Shown here piece after piece: positions 50,029 to 57,767 of a stretch of DNA of 64,000 nt. The position numbers and the translations under genes are program-made. The DNA is from UBA4732 sp963823075. GTDB lineage: Bacteria > Planctomycetota > Planctomycetia > Gemmatales > Gemmataceae. Location: positions 372,001 through 436,000 of the forward strand of contig CAWGKE010000002.1 in the NCBI GenBank assembly GCA_963823075.1, written 5' to 3'. Numbering within the stretch: the stretch's first letter is position 1; each line of letters begins with the position of its first letter. The notes under the pieces are model-generated. The model was not told the DNA's origin, did no database searches, and saw nothing but the letters and a program-made list of their open reading frames with translations.

Positions 50029-50188
50029 AAAAAAAAGCCGACGTGGCGGAACACCCCAAGGTTTCCGCCACGTCGGCTTACTCGTTAACGGGACTCCCGG
50101 CGCGGCCGGGTTGCCCTTCATCAAGTCGTCCGACGACTGAAAATCAACTTTTCGGAACCGATTGAAAGATTACTTCGGCTCCCCTCAT
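50029..50188 (-). ncRNA. Candidate small RNA, copy A
   Basis: On the minus strand a promoter (TTGCAT 50222-50217, 16 bases, TATAAT 50200-50195) precedes a transcript of about 160 bases. It holds a 5' hairpin (GAGCCGA with TCGGTTC), the shared core hairpins GTCGTCGGACGAC and CCCGGCCGCGCCGGG, and a terminator stem (GCCGACGTGGCGGAA with its complement) followed by eight T. Three copies of the core occur in 4 kb. It lies between the divergent DUF2294 genes, upstream of the csrA operon. Function unknown. Confidence 0.6.
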
Positions 50189-50194
50189 AGTCGT

Positions 50195-50222
50195 ATTATA
50201 CAGGTCGGGGCCGCCGATGCAA
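50195..50222 (-). promoter_or_regulatory. Promoter of small RNA candidate A
   Basis: TTGCAT, 16-base spacer, TATAAT, directly preceded by the AATTCACTTG box that all three copies share. Confidence 0.6.
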
Positions 50223-50357
50223 GTGAATTATCGCCACGATCCTCCTATCATATTTGGGAAACCGCCCGGGCGTGGACGACAGCCGTTCCATCGCCGCGTG
50301 CGGGCCGCGGCCTGTGCGATCCTCGTCCCGAGTAATGGGGAAGTATCCGAGGCGACG

Positions 50358-50738
50358 ATGAAGACTCAAGGCGAAATCGAGGCGGCCGTCTGTGAAGGCA
50401 TCCGGCGTTTCGAGCAGGAATACATGGGTCGGGGGCCCAAGGACATCCACGCCCACCTGATCGGCGACCTGCTCGTGGTCCGCCTGAAAGGCGTCCTCAC
50501 CGCGGCCGAACAGCAGCTCGTCAAGGCGCTCCCGGCGGAGAAAGGCCGAGACCTGCTCAAGCAAGTGCGGACCCACCTGATCGAAACGGCCCGGCCGCTC
50601 ATGGAAGCGATGATTGAGGGGGTCGCCGGCGTCAAGACGTTGAGTTTGCACCACGACATCAGCACCGTCAGCGGCGAAGAGGTCATTCTCTTCACCCTGG
50701 CCGAGTCGCCTCTTTTCCGCGAAGCCAAGAAGAAATAG
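50358..50738 (+). CDS. DUF2294 family protein, second paralogue
   Basis: The 126-residue product has the DUF2294 features KTQGEIEAAVCEGIRRFEQ, KDIHAHLIGDLLVVRLKGVL, TAAEQQLVKAL and IEGVAGVKTLSLHHDISTV. It is closer to the family norm than the paralogue at 49441. The two are transcribed divergently with the small RNA candidate between them. Its 3' end overlaps the convergent response regulator gene by about 47 bases. Confidence 0.75.
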   Translation: MKTQGEIEAAVCEGIRRFEQEYMGRGPKDIHAHLIGDLLVVRLKGVLTAAEQQLVKALPAEKGRDLLKQVRTHLIETARPLMEAMIEGVAGVKTLSLHHDISTVSGEEVILFTLAESPLFREAKKK

Positions 50739-51250
50739 GGTCCGCCTCACTCCTATCGCGTCCGCTAGGGCCATCGACCATCAGCGACTTCGAGGTCGGT
50801 TCGCCCGGCCTCTTTTCCACGACGGCGAGGACGGCCCCCAACGGCGCCGCCCTCGCCAGGCGAAACAGCCCCGCCGCCCGGCCGAGCAGCACCCGCAGGT
50901 CCGTCGTGTCCGCGGGCTTGACCAAGTGCGCGACGAACCCCGCGCGGCACGTTCTCCGGCGGTCTTCGTCCCGCGCAAGTGGTCACGGCCACCAGCAGAG
51001 GCGGCTGGGGCAGCTCTTGCAGGCGGCGGGCCGCTTCGTAGCCGTCCATGCCGGGCAGGGCGAGTTCCATCAGCACGACGTGGGGGCGGAAGGTGAGCGC
51101 TGCTGCGAGGGCCTGTGGCCCGTCGGAGGCCGGTTCGGCATGGCAGCCCCAGATTCGCAGGAGCATGCACAGGCTGTCGCGCGCGTCGTCGTAGTCGTCC
51201 ACGACCAGCACGCGCAGCGGCAGGGCCGGTTGAAGGGAGACTTGTCCCAC
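50692..51250 (-). CDS. Atypical response regulator (receiver domain), frameshifted near 50975
   Basis: A GTG at 51250 with AAAGGAG six bases upstream starts a receiver domain: LRVLVVDDYDDARD has the acidic pair, PHVVLMELALPGMDGYEAAR the active-site loop, VAVTT the Thr. In that loop the phosphorylatable Asp is replaced by Glu (LME), so it may be a non-phosphorylated or constitutively active form. Near 50975 the frame shifts; the next frame has DEDRRRT and HLVKPADTTDLRVLL, with the conserved Lys. It ends at 50692 after a tail of about 60 residues. No output domain is seen. Confidence 0.72.
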
Positions 51251-51403
51251 GTTCGACTCCTTTCGGAGAAAAGAGACGGCCGGGCGATGGGTCGCAAACG
51301 GTACGGCCCACGCAAGGGATCGGACCCCAGTTCCTGGCGGGCGACCAGGAACGTCACGTCCGTGGACGCCGCCGAACGCGACGGGTCCACGCCGCGGAAA
51401 ACG

Positions 51404-51513
51404 AAAAAAGCCGACGTGGTCGAACGCCAGGGCGGCGTTCGACCACGTCGGCTTACTCATCGACAGGCCCCCCGGCGCGGCCGGGTTGCTCTTCCTCAAG
51501 TCGTCCGACGGTT
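51404..51513 (-). ncRNA. Candidate small RNA, copy B
   Basis: A promoter (TTGATT 51548-51543, 17 bases, TATACT 51525-51520) precedes a shorter transcript of about 110 bases. The core is CGTCGGACG, then CCCGGCCGCGCCGGG, then a long stem (AAGCCGACGTGGTCGAACGC with its complement) and six T. The 5' hairpin of A and C is missing. In the terminator stem GTCGAA/TTCGAC replaces GCGGAA/TTCCGC of copy A, so pairing is kept. It lies between the response regulator and the PH-like gene. Confidence 0.6.
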
Positions 51514-51519
51514 TAAGGG

Positions 51520-51548
51520 AGTATATACCTCAGGAAAGCGGAAATCAA
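51520..51548 (-). promoter_or_regulatory. Promoter of small RNA candidate B
   Basis: TTGATT, 17-base spacer, TATACT, preceded by AATTCACTTG. Confidence 0.6.
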
Positions 51549-51622
51549 GTGAATTCCCATGCTTCTCGCCGACAGAAGCCAGGGGCCGTCGGATTCGTGG
51601 GCGCGGTTCCGGCCCCATCCCC

Positions 51623-52541
51623 CTACGTCGTGGTGACATTCTTCGTCTTGAGCAGGTTTTCGATCCGACGCAGCTTGGAGTTGATGAACAGCACGTTGGG
51701 CAACTCGATTTGATGTCCCTGGGCGCCGGTCGCGCACGATCAGGTCGCCCGAGCCTAAACCGAGGAGATAATGGCGGAGAAAATCGCTCCGCTGTTTCTG
51801 CAGCGTCATGCCGTCCGTGCTGTAGACCTGCTCGCCGCCGCCGATCTCCTCGCACACCTTGACCTGGCCCGGCGTGAAGGTGATGTAGCGCTGCTTGTCG
51901 AACAGGCGCAGGGCCGCCAGCCATATCACGAACAGGAAGGTCGAGATAGTGAAGTAGCCGGCCATGTTGATGCGGACGTCGAGCAGCCAGAACCAGGTGA
52001 GCATGGTTTCCAGCCAACCCAGCACGCCGAACACGATGGTCGTCGCCACGGCCACCACGATGATCAGCACCGACCACATGCCGCGCATCGGAATGTTGGT
52101 GCCGACGACCACCACCAGCAGGACCAGGACGAAGATCACGCCCAGCGCCCGGTGCGGCGAAATGCGGACGAAGGGGTTTTCGGCCTGCCCATTGTCCTGG
52201 ACCGGCACGCCGCGGTGAGCGGCGTCGTCCGCCTGGGGGGCCTTGATGATCAGCGAAGGCTCCTTGATCTCATGCGGCGCCGTGACGACCTCGCCCTTTT
52301 CATTCTTGGCGGACGTTTCAAACGTACCGCTGGTGGCGTCGATGTAGGCGACAGCGCCCCGGGGGACCACGGCCATCACGTACCCCTCCACCCAGGTGAC
52401 GACGGCCAGCACGAAGCCGAAAGCCCACACCGGCCACCAGTAAAAGAGGTTGGAGTGGCTGATAATCGTGATTTGATGCGGCCCTTCCTGGGTCGGGGGC
52501 GGGGCGTAGGGCGTCGGGGCGGTCGGCGTCGCGGTGGCCAT
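51623..52541 (-). CDS. Membrane protein with bacterial PH-like domain, frameshifted near 51735
   Basis: Pro-rich N-terminus, a first membrane helix (about 32-55), a soluble loop, three more helices and then YITFTPGQVKVCEEIGGGEQ and YLLGLGSGDLIVRD, which fit a bacterial PH-like domain. Near 51735 one base is inserted; the other frame gives GHQIELPNVLFINSKLRRIE and ends at a TAG at 51625-51623, a natural end of the PH-like fold. The total is about 306 residues. A membrane role is likely; the partner is unknown. Confidence 0.72.
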
Positions 52542-52709
52542 GGGATTCTTCTCTCTTCGGGTCCAGAACCGAGGTATGCGCCGGCGTCCGGCGCGGGAAC
52601 GCCGCGCTCTCCAGAAAAGCAGCGGCAGGCCGCGTCGCCCACCGTTGCATCGGACGGACTCGTGTCGCGTCCGTTACTTGCGATCCTTGCTGTTCGGACG
52701 CACTTTGGC

Positions 52710-52745
52710 ATCGCCGGGTGAACAAGGACGACGGCCCCCGGCGAT
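52710..52745 (-). terminator. Hairpin downstream of the ricin-type gene
   Basis: A 9-bp stem (ATCGCCGGG with CCCGGCGAT) lies just after the stop of the minus-strand gene. It has no T-run, so the call is weak. Confidence 0.3.
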
Positions 52746-52755
52746 CCCTATTCGT

Positions 52756-53511
52756 TCATTTCGCGGCGACGGCGCTCAGGGCGACCTTGTGCCCCTTGGA
52801 CAGGAGCATGTAGAAATCGCCGTGTTTTTCCAGCGTCCAAAGCTCGTTGTCGTTGGCCGGCTCGATCTTGGCGTTGATGTACAGCTCACCGTCGGAGGCG
52901 CCAGCGTCCAACGCACCCTTACCCCCGGACCCGAGGATGCCGGCTCTTTCTTTGGTGAGGAGCATCGAGTAATCTCCCTGCACCTTCACGGTCCACAGCT
53001 GGTTGTTGTTCTTCGCATCGACCTGCTGGTTGAGGTAGGGCTTGCCCGTCCTGTTGCTGGCGTCCAGAGCCGCCTTGCCCGTCTTGGAGATCAGCAGGAC
53101 GTCGTCGCCTTCCTTCTGCATCGTCCAGAACTGCGTGTCGTCGTCGGCATCCACCTTCTTGAAGGACACCCCCAGCCTCTCGGGGGCGGCGGCGCTCTTG
53201 GCCTCGACCCTCGTGGCGACCGTCGAGTCGGCGTTCTTCTTCAAAGTCACGGCGACGACCGCGCCCTTCTTGAGGTCTTCCAGCTTGCAGGCCTTGCCGT
53301 CGCAGCTGACATCGGCGTCCTTCGCGACGGCGACGACTTGGTCCTTGCCGTCCGCCGTCACTGTGATTTTGCCGTCGCCGACGCCGGCGACGACGCCGGT
53401 GACCATGCCGTCGGACTTGTCGGGCGCCGCCTTCGCGTCGGCGGCCGTCGCCGCCGAACCCGCCAGAAGGACGAACGCCGCCGCACCCACCCATTTCAAG
53501 AGATTCATCAT
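52756..53511 (-). CDS. Secreted protein with ricin-type beta-trefoil-like domain
   Basis: A signal peptide (MMNLLKWVGAAAFVLLAGSA, cleavage near ATAAD) precedes a small beta domain (VTGVVAGVGDGKITVTADGK; about residues 35-100) and a C-terminal half with three repeats containing QFWTMQ, QLWTV and ELWTL, the QxW motif of ricin-type lectins. These usually bind sugars. AAGGAG is seven bases before the first ATG (53511). Two Cys in the first domain (CDGKAC) may form a disulphide. Confidence 0.75.
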   Translation of the reverse strand: MMNLLKWVGAAAFVLLAGSAATAADAKAAPDKSDGMVTGVVAGVGDGKITVTADGKDQVVAVAKDADVSCDGKACKLEDLKKGAVVAVTLKKNADSTVATRVEAKSAAAPERLGVSFKKVDADDDTQFWTMQKEGDDVLLISKTGKAALDASNRTGKPYLNQQVDAKNNNQLWTVKVQGDYSMLLTKERAGILGSGGKGALDAGASDGELYINAKIEPANDNELWTLEKHGDFYMLLSKGHKVALSAVAAK

Positions 53512-53691
53512 CCTGTAACTCCTTGCCTCGAACGTGGTGGCCCGGTCGTCTTCTCGGGGCCGGGCCGCGCCTCCTCCGATCCACAGCGGATCGAAGCGAT
53601 TTCTTGCACAGCGGCGGGACAAGCAAGCTCCGCATCGGCGCCGCACCCGCCGCGCCCTGGACATGTTGTGCCGGCCGTCTGGACCCAGGGA

Positions 53692-53847
53692 TCAGAATCG
53701 GTAGATGAGCCAGACCACCAGCACGACCAGCAGGAGCAGTCCCAAGCCGCCGCTGGGGCCGTAGCCCCAACTGCGACTGTGACCCCAGGAGGGCAGGACG
53801 CCCAGGATCAGCAGGACCAATACAACCAGCAGGATGATCCCGATCAC
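53692..53847 (-). CDS. DUF3309-type small hydrophobic protein
   Basis: A GTG at 53847 starts a 51-residue protein: hydrophobic helix IGIILLVVLVLLILGVLPSW, a short Gly/Ser turn with SRSWGYGPSGGLG, and a second helix LLLLVVLVVWLIY. This is the DUF3309 pattern. Its function is unknown. It is a second tiny membrane protein in this cluster, beside the DUF1328 one. Confidence 0.78.
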   Translation of the reverse strand: MIGIILLVVLVLLILGVLPSWGHSRSWGYGPSGGLGLLLLVVLVVWLIYRF

Positions 53848-54025
53848 GGAAGACCCCTTTCGGTGGTCAGAGACAGACGCAGGCCGCCGCCGCGTACGTC
53901 ACGGCTGGCGGCGATTCGTTTTCATCGACGGGCCGCCCCCTGCGGTCCGGCCGCGCCCTCTTGCGGACGTGGGCGCCGCGCGAGCCTTCCGAGGGGTTTT
54001 CCCGTCTTCCGGGAAGTCGTTGGGC

Positions 54026-54184
54026 AAAAAAAAAGCCGGCGTGGCGGAACGCCCGGGCGGCGTTCGACCACGTCGGCTTACTTATCGACGGGCCTCCCGG
54101 CGCGGCCGGGTTGCCCTTCATCAAGTCGTCCGACGACTTCGCATTTTCTTGGAGTCGCGCCGAAGCAACCTGCGACTCTACTAT
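54026..54184 (-). ncRNA. Candidate small RNA, copy C
   Basis: A promoter (TTGCCT 54218-54213, 16 bases, TATACT 54196-54191) precedes a transcript of about 160 bases. The 5' hairpin is GAGTCGC with GCGACTC; relative to copy A it has two compensated pair changes. The core (GTCGTCGGACGAC, CCCGGCCGCGCCGGG) is the same as in A. The terminator stem at 54033-54080 is followed by nine T. It lies between the small gene at 54275 and the DUF3309 gene. Confidence 0.62.
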
Positions 54185-54190
54185 TTAGAT

Positions 54191-54218
54191 AGTATACAGA
54201 TCAAAACAGGGAAGGCAA
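54191..54218 (-). promoter_or_regulatory. Promoter of small RNA candidate C
   Basis: TTGCCT, 16-base spacer, TATACT, preceded by AATTTACTTG. Confidence 0.6.
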
Positions 54219-54274
54219 GTAAATTCTCGGCCCGCCCCGTTTTTCCAGTGAGCGGCGGACCGCCCCCGGCCGAC

Positions 54275-54486
54275 TCAGGGGACGGCCGGCTCCTCGGATT
54301 GAAGAATCACGCCGCTCGGCACGATCTCATACGCGCCCTCGCCCAGCGCCTGAACTTTTCCCCCTTGGAAGTGCGGATCTCACGGTCGCCCTGGACGCCG
54401 GGGCCGAGGAAATCCGTCCAGACCTCCAGGGTGCAGCAGTTGCCGCGGCCGTCCCGCGCCAGGAATTCTCCGGTGAGCCGTTTCAT
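54275..54486 (-). CDS. Small protein of unknown function, frameshifted near 54350
   Basis: From the ATG at 54486 (GGAAGG seven bases upstream) the frame reads MKRLTGEFLARDGRGNCCTL, a start I recognise from short planctomycete proteins. One base is missing near 54350; the next frame gives GEGAYEIVPSGVILQSEEPA and ends at 54275. The joined protein has about 70 residues, with alternating beta strands. No function is known. Confidence 0.65.
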
Positions 54487-54539
54487 AAGCGACCTTCCAG
54501 GAAGAAATGAATCCGACGGGGACTGCGGCGGAAAGGAAA

Positions 54540-54571
54540 CGCCCCCGCCCGGAATGGACCAGGCGGGGGCG
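54540..54571 (-). terminator. Intrinsic terminator of the RRM gene
   Basis: A 10-bp G/C stem (CGCCCCCGCC with GGCGGGGGCG) followed on the minus strand by TTTCCTTT lies 15 bases after the RRM stop. Confidence 0.65.
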
Positions 54572-54585
54572 CTGTCGTCCCGTGC

Positions 54586-54915
54586 TTAGTAGCGACGGCC
54601 GCCACCGCCGCCGCCGCCGCCGTAGCCGCCCCGGCTGCCGCCGCCGGCGCCGCCGCGGCTGCCCTCGGTCTTGGGCCGCGCCTCGTTGACGGTGAGGGCG
54701 CGGCCGTCCATTTCCTTGCCGCTCAGCGCCGCGATGGCGGCCTGAGCCTCCTGGTCGCTGCCCATCTCCACGAAGCCGAAGCCCTTAGAGCGGCCCGCGT
54801 CGCGGTCCATGATGACCTGCGCCGACTGGACCGTCCCGTGCGCCTCGAACATCTTGAGCAGGTCCGCGTCGGTGACGCCGTAGCCCAGGTTCCCCACGTA
54901 CAACTTCTTACCCAT
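54586..54915 (-). CDS. RNA-binding protein with single RRM and Gly-rich tail
   Basis: The 109-residue protein has one RRM: RNP2 is KLYVGNL (residues 4-10) and RNP1 is KGFGFVEM (about 44-51). A Gly/Arg/Ser-rich tail follows (GSRGGAGGGSRGGYGGGGGG). The pattern is that of the bacterial Rbp family known from cyanobacteria, where members are cold-induced. It binds single-stranded RNA. The terminator at 54540 ends the gene. Confidence 0.92.
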   Translation of the reverse strand: MGKKLYVGNLGYGVTDADLLKMFEAHGTVQSAQVIMDRDAGRSKGFGFVEMGSDQEAQAAIAALSGKEMDGRALTVNEARPKTEGSRGGAGGGSRGGYGGGGGGGGRRY

Positions 54916-55187
54916 TGCATCTCCGAAAAAGGAATGAGGCGGCGAAAAACAGGCGGCCGACTCTCGGCTCCCGTTCAGCGCTCGCCAAGGACTGGGCAGC
55001 GGGAAAGGCGGATGGGGGGATGAAGTGAGAGCAGCATCACGACCATGGCGCGGTTCGCGGAACCCAACGAGTAAAGTGTACGGCGCGGCCGCGGAGAAGA
55101 CAAGCCATGCCGATGGTCTTCGTCCGAATTGTTCCGACCTTGTCCGCCGTCCGGTGCGCCGCCCGATCCTGCGACTTCCCTTGGGGC

Positions 55188-55216
55188 TTGATTTACTAAT
55201 TCTCTTCTGATACTCT
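55188..55216 (+). promoter_or_regulatory. Sigma70-type promoter for the 55317 gene
   Basis: TTGATT (55188-55193) and TACTCT (55211-55216) are 17 bases apart, in an AT-rich patch. The rest of the 401-base gap 54916-55316 shows no gene. Confidence 0.5.
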
Positions 55217-55316
55217 GAAAAAAGGCAATAGTCCGGCTGACGACGCGGGTCGGCGGCCCCAACTTCCCGCCCTTGCCGCTCGCCCCAACTCTCACGTTTT
55301 TCTCGGAGGACCTGTC

Positions 55317-55475
55317 ATGACCACGAAGGAATTGCGTGCGGAACTCATCGAGACGCGGGACAAGATCCGCGCCGCGAACGAGGTGTTGAAGGTGCTGCGC
55401 GTCCGCCACACCGAGTTGAAAGTGCGGCTGTCCGAGGCGCGGGCGGCGAGGAACGGCACGGGCGACGCCTTGTGA
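55317..55475 (+). CDS. Small helical, coiled-coil-like protein
   Basis: A 52-residue protein of heptad character: MTTKELRAELIETRDKIRAA, VLKVLRVRHTELKVRL, then a short Ala/Arg tail. GGAGG is upstream of the ATG. It is probably a homo-oligomeric helix. A promoter at 55188-55216 supports it. Function unknown. Confidence 0.65.
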   Translation: MTTKELRAELIETRDKIRAANEVLKVLRVRHTELKVRLSEARAARNGTGDAL

Positions 55476-55522
55476 ACGCGAACGCCGGGGGCCGCCGCTC
55501 TCCCTTCGCATGAGGTGGAACC

Positions 55523-56176
55523 ATGATCGACCGATTGTACCTCGCCCGGGGCGACAGGACGTGCGGCCCGTATTCGTCGGCGCAGCTCCGGGGACTGGCG
55601 GCCGCGGGTCAGATTCGGCCCACGGACAGCGTCTGGAGGGAAGGCGCGATCGAAAACGCGGTGGACGCCGGCAAGGTGAAAAACCTGTTTCCGGCGCTCT
55701 CGATCCCGGCGCCTGTCGAAGGCGCCGGCGCCCCGGAAGCGTGTGCGCCGGCCCTATCTCCTCTCGGCCACGGCCTGCTCGTCCCGTTGGAGTCGGCGCC
55801 CATGCCGCCCGACATACCGGGGATAACGGAAGAGCTTGACACGACGGCCGTTCAAACCGACTCAGCGCCTCTGGATTGTCCTGAATTGCTCAGCGCGATC
55901 GATCCAGCCTCGCCAGGCCGAGCCGTCCCCCAGGCGAAGGCGCCTCGTCCGGCGCCGGAGCCGGCCCGGAAGCGGCGGGCGCTCGCGCTGAAGGGGGCGG
56001 TCATCCTGAGCCAGGACGGCGCCACCGTCCACTACCGGAAGAAATGCACCCAGTGCGGCTTCGAGGACCGCTGCCGGAGCAGTATGCCCATTGGCAATGG
56101 GATGACGCGGGTCCACTTCTACTGCCCGGAGTGCCGCAAGGGTCGGGACGTTCAAATCCAAGGGATCATGCAATAG
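55523..56176 (+). CDS. GYF_2-type domain protein with C-terminal zinc ribbon
   Basis: The 217-residue product begins with a GYF_2-like domain (LYLARGDRTCGPYSSAQLRG, IRPTDSVWREG). After about 100 Pro/Ala-rich residues comes a zinc ribbon: CTQCGFEDRC and CPEC. GYF_2 domains bind Pro-rich peptides, and in planctomycetes they are often fused to kinases or membrane parts. Here the partner is the zinc ribbon. A truncated relative of the GYF part is at about 23820. Confidence 0.75.
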   Translation: MIDRLYLARGDRTCGPYSSAQLRGLAAAGQIRPTDSVWREGAIENAVDAGKVKNLFPALSIPAPVEGAGAPEACAPALSPLGHGLLVPLESAPMPPDIPGITEELDTTAVQTDSAPLDCPELLSAIDPASPGRAVPQAKAPRPAPEPARKRRALALKGAVILSQDGATVHYRKKCTQCGFEDRCRSSMPIGNGMTRVHFYCPECRKGRDVQIQGIMQ

Positions 56177-56238
56177 CGGACGGCTCGCGGCCTCGCGTAT
56201 GAGGACGGCCAGCGCCGCCACGCACCTCGGAGACACCG

Positions 56239-56316
56239 ATGAAGAAACGCAAAGGACGACGCAAGGTGGGCCGCAAGAAGCGGCGGATGCGGGCCAGAAT
56301 CCGTCACCGCAAGTAA
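56239..56316 (+). CDS. 25-residue basic mini-protein, AURKAIP1/COX24-like
   Basis: An ATG at 56239 with GGAG seven bases upstream opens a frame of 25 residues, 17 of them Lys or Arg (MKKRKGRRKVGRKKRRMRA...). It ends IRHRK before TAA. I recall short ORFs of this kind annotated as AURKAIP1/COX24-like and thought to be ribosome-associated. Short length makes it tentative. Confidence 0.5.
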   Translation: MKKRKGRRKVGRKKRRMRARIRHRK

Positions 56317-56433
56317 ACCCCGCGCGGCCCGCCGTGGCGCCCGGGGCCGCTTTTCTCCCCATTCCCTACCCCATTCGTTGTTTGAGGCGCAGCGGCGTCC
56401 TTCGCGCCCGTCCCGGTTCGCCGAGGAGAGTCG

Positions 56434-56625
56434 ATGACCCCGACGAAGAGCCTCCCGCAGCGGGAGAAGGAGCTGCAATCCCTGCTCGCCACGCCGGCGG
56501 GTCGGGACGAGCTGGAGGAGCTGGCGTCCCGCTACTGCGCCGCCGGCGGAAGCATGAGGCCGGAGGGCGCGTCGGTCGTCACGTACATCCTCGTCTACGA
56601 GAGAGGGCGCGGCCTGATTGGCTGA
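56434..56625 (+). CDS. Small protein of unknown function
   Basis: The 63-residue product reads EKELQSLLATPAGRDELEEL, SRYCAAGG, then SVVTYILVYERGRGLIG. GAGGAG lies upstream of the ATG. No family is recognised. It is convergent with the TPR protein gene, whose 3' end lies 46 bases away. Confidence 0.55.
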   Translation: MTPTKSLPQREKELQSLLATPAGRDELEELASRYCAAGGSMRPEGASVVTYILVYERGRGLIG

Positions 56626-56671
56626 CCGCCTCGAACCCGCGCCGGGGCGGCCCGCCGTCTCGCGCCTGGAC

Positions 56672-57509
56672 TCACGGCGAGGAAGGGGGCGCACCCCGAG
56701 GCTGTACGTGTGCCCCGAGTTGAGCGTTCCCTGGACCGAAGACGACCCCGCCTGCATCTCGTAGGGGAACGATCCGGCGGGCGTCGGGATCTTCTTCGTC
56801 TCCCCCACCCGCAGCGTGTAGGAAGCGCCTCCGATGATGATGGTCAGCGTGTCGGTCCAATCGTTGCGCAGCATAACTTGGCCGGTCAGCGGAGCGGCCT
56901 CCCCCGTGCCGCCTTTCTTCACCTTCGCATCCAGCTTGTCGGCCCGCGTCAGGTCGCGCTTCGCCGCCTCGTCGTCGCCCTTGGCCTGGAGGCAGGCCGC
57001 CCGGCGCGGTAGGCCTTGGCCGCGTCCCTCAGCAGGTCGTCGTAGCCGTCGGCCTTGGGGTCGGCGATGTCGAGTTCCACTGCGTAGGAGAAGACGATCA
57101 TGCCGTAGTCGGCCGCCGCGCGGCCGTAATCGCCCTGCTTCTCGTAGGCGGCCGCCCGGCCGCCGTAGGCCTTGCGCATTCAGTCGCGGCATGAGCCTTC
57201 CAGTCCTAGCACGTCGATGACCACCGAGTACCGGGCGGCGGCCGCTTCGTCGTCTCCCAGCCGCGCATACACGGCCGCTTCCCGGAGATAGACGCGGGGA
57301 TATGTCTGCATCCCGAGGCGGACGGCCTGCTCGTAGGCCGCGACGGCCTCCTGAAACTTTCCCTGCTTCTCAAGCTCCTGGGCCTCGGCGTAGCGGTCGC
57401 GGGCCACTTCCGGGATGGGGTCGGTCGGCTCGGCCCGCACGGCCTGCCGGCCGGCGACCGTGAGGAGGAGGGCGAGCGCGGTGAGGCGGTGGATGCGACG
57501 CACGGACAT
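56672..57509 (-). CDS. Secreted TPR-like protein, broken by a TGA and two frameshifts
   Basis: Starting at 57509 a signal peptide (RRIHRLTALALLLTVAG) is followed by TPR units: RYAEAQELEKQGKFQEAVAA, VYLREAAVYARLGDDEAAA. A TGA at 57180-57182 interrupts the frame, but KAYGGRAAAYEKQGDYGRAA goes on in it, another TPR. Near 57000 one base is off; the next frame has LQAKGDDEAAKRDLTRADKL and then a small beta domain (VMLRNDWTDTLTIIIGGASY, IPTPAGSFPYEM). The 3' end is uncertain: a last shift in a GGGG or CCCCC run would end it at 56672. Without these defects it would be a normal secreted TPR protein. Confidence 0.6.
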
Positions 57510-57767
57510 CGGATGATCCTCGAAAATCGGCTTGGGACTTGGACCTCGCGCAGCAGGCGCGACGAGCCACACAAGTATACCCCACGACGCCGGCCCGCCG
57601 ACGGTAAGAGCGATTGGTGGGCCGCCGCGACGAAATCGAGGAGGACCGGGAGGAGGGATCGGCAGAGGAGGCGCTTTTTGCGGAATCGGCGGATTGGGCG
57701 GCCGGGGCCGGACGATACGCCCTGCCGCGGCGACGCCGCGAGTACCCGTTCGGCGGGGCATTGCGGC

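Noticed and set aside
51115..51516. Plus-strand frames across the small RNA repeats that share peptide strings (also 53961-54188)
   Set aside because: The similarity comes from the repeated RNA core and its terminator stem read on the opposite strand; no start signal or family.
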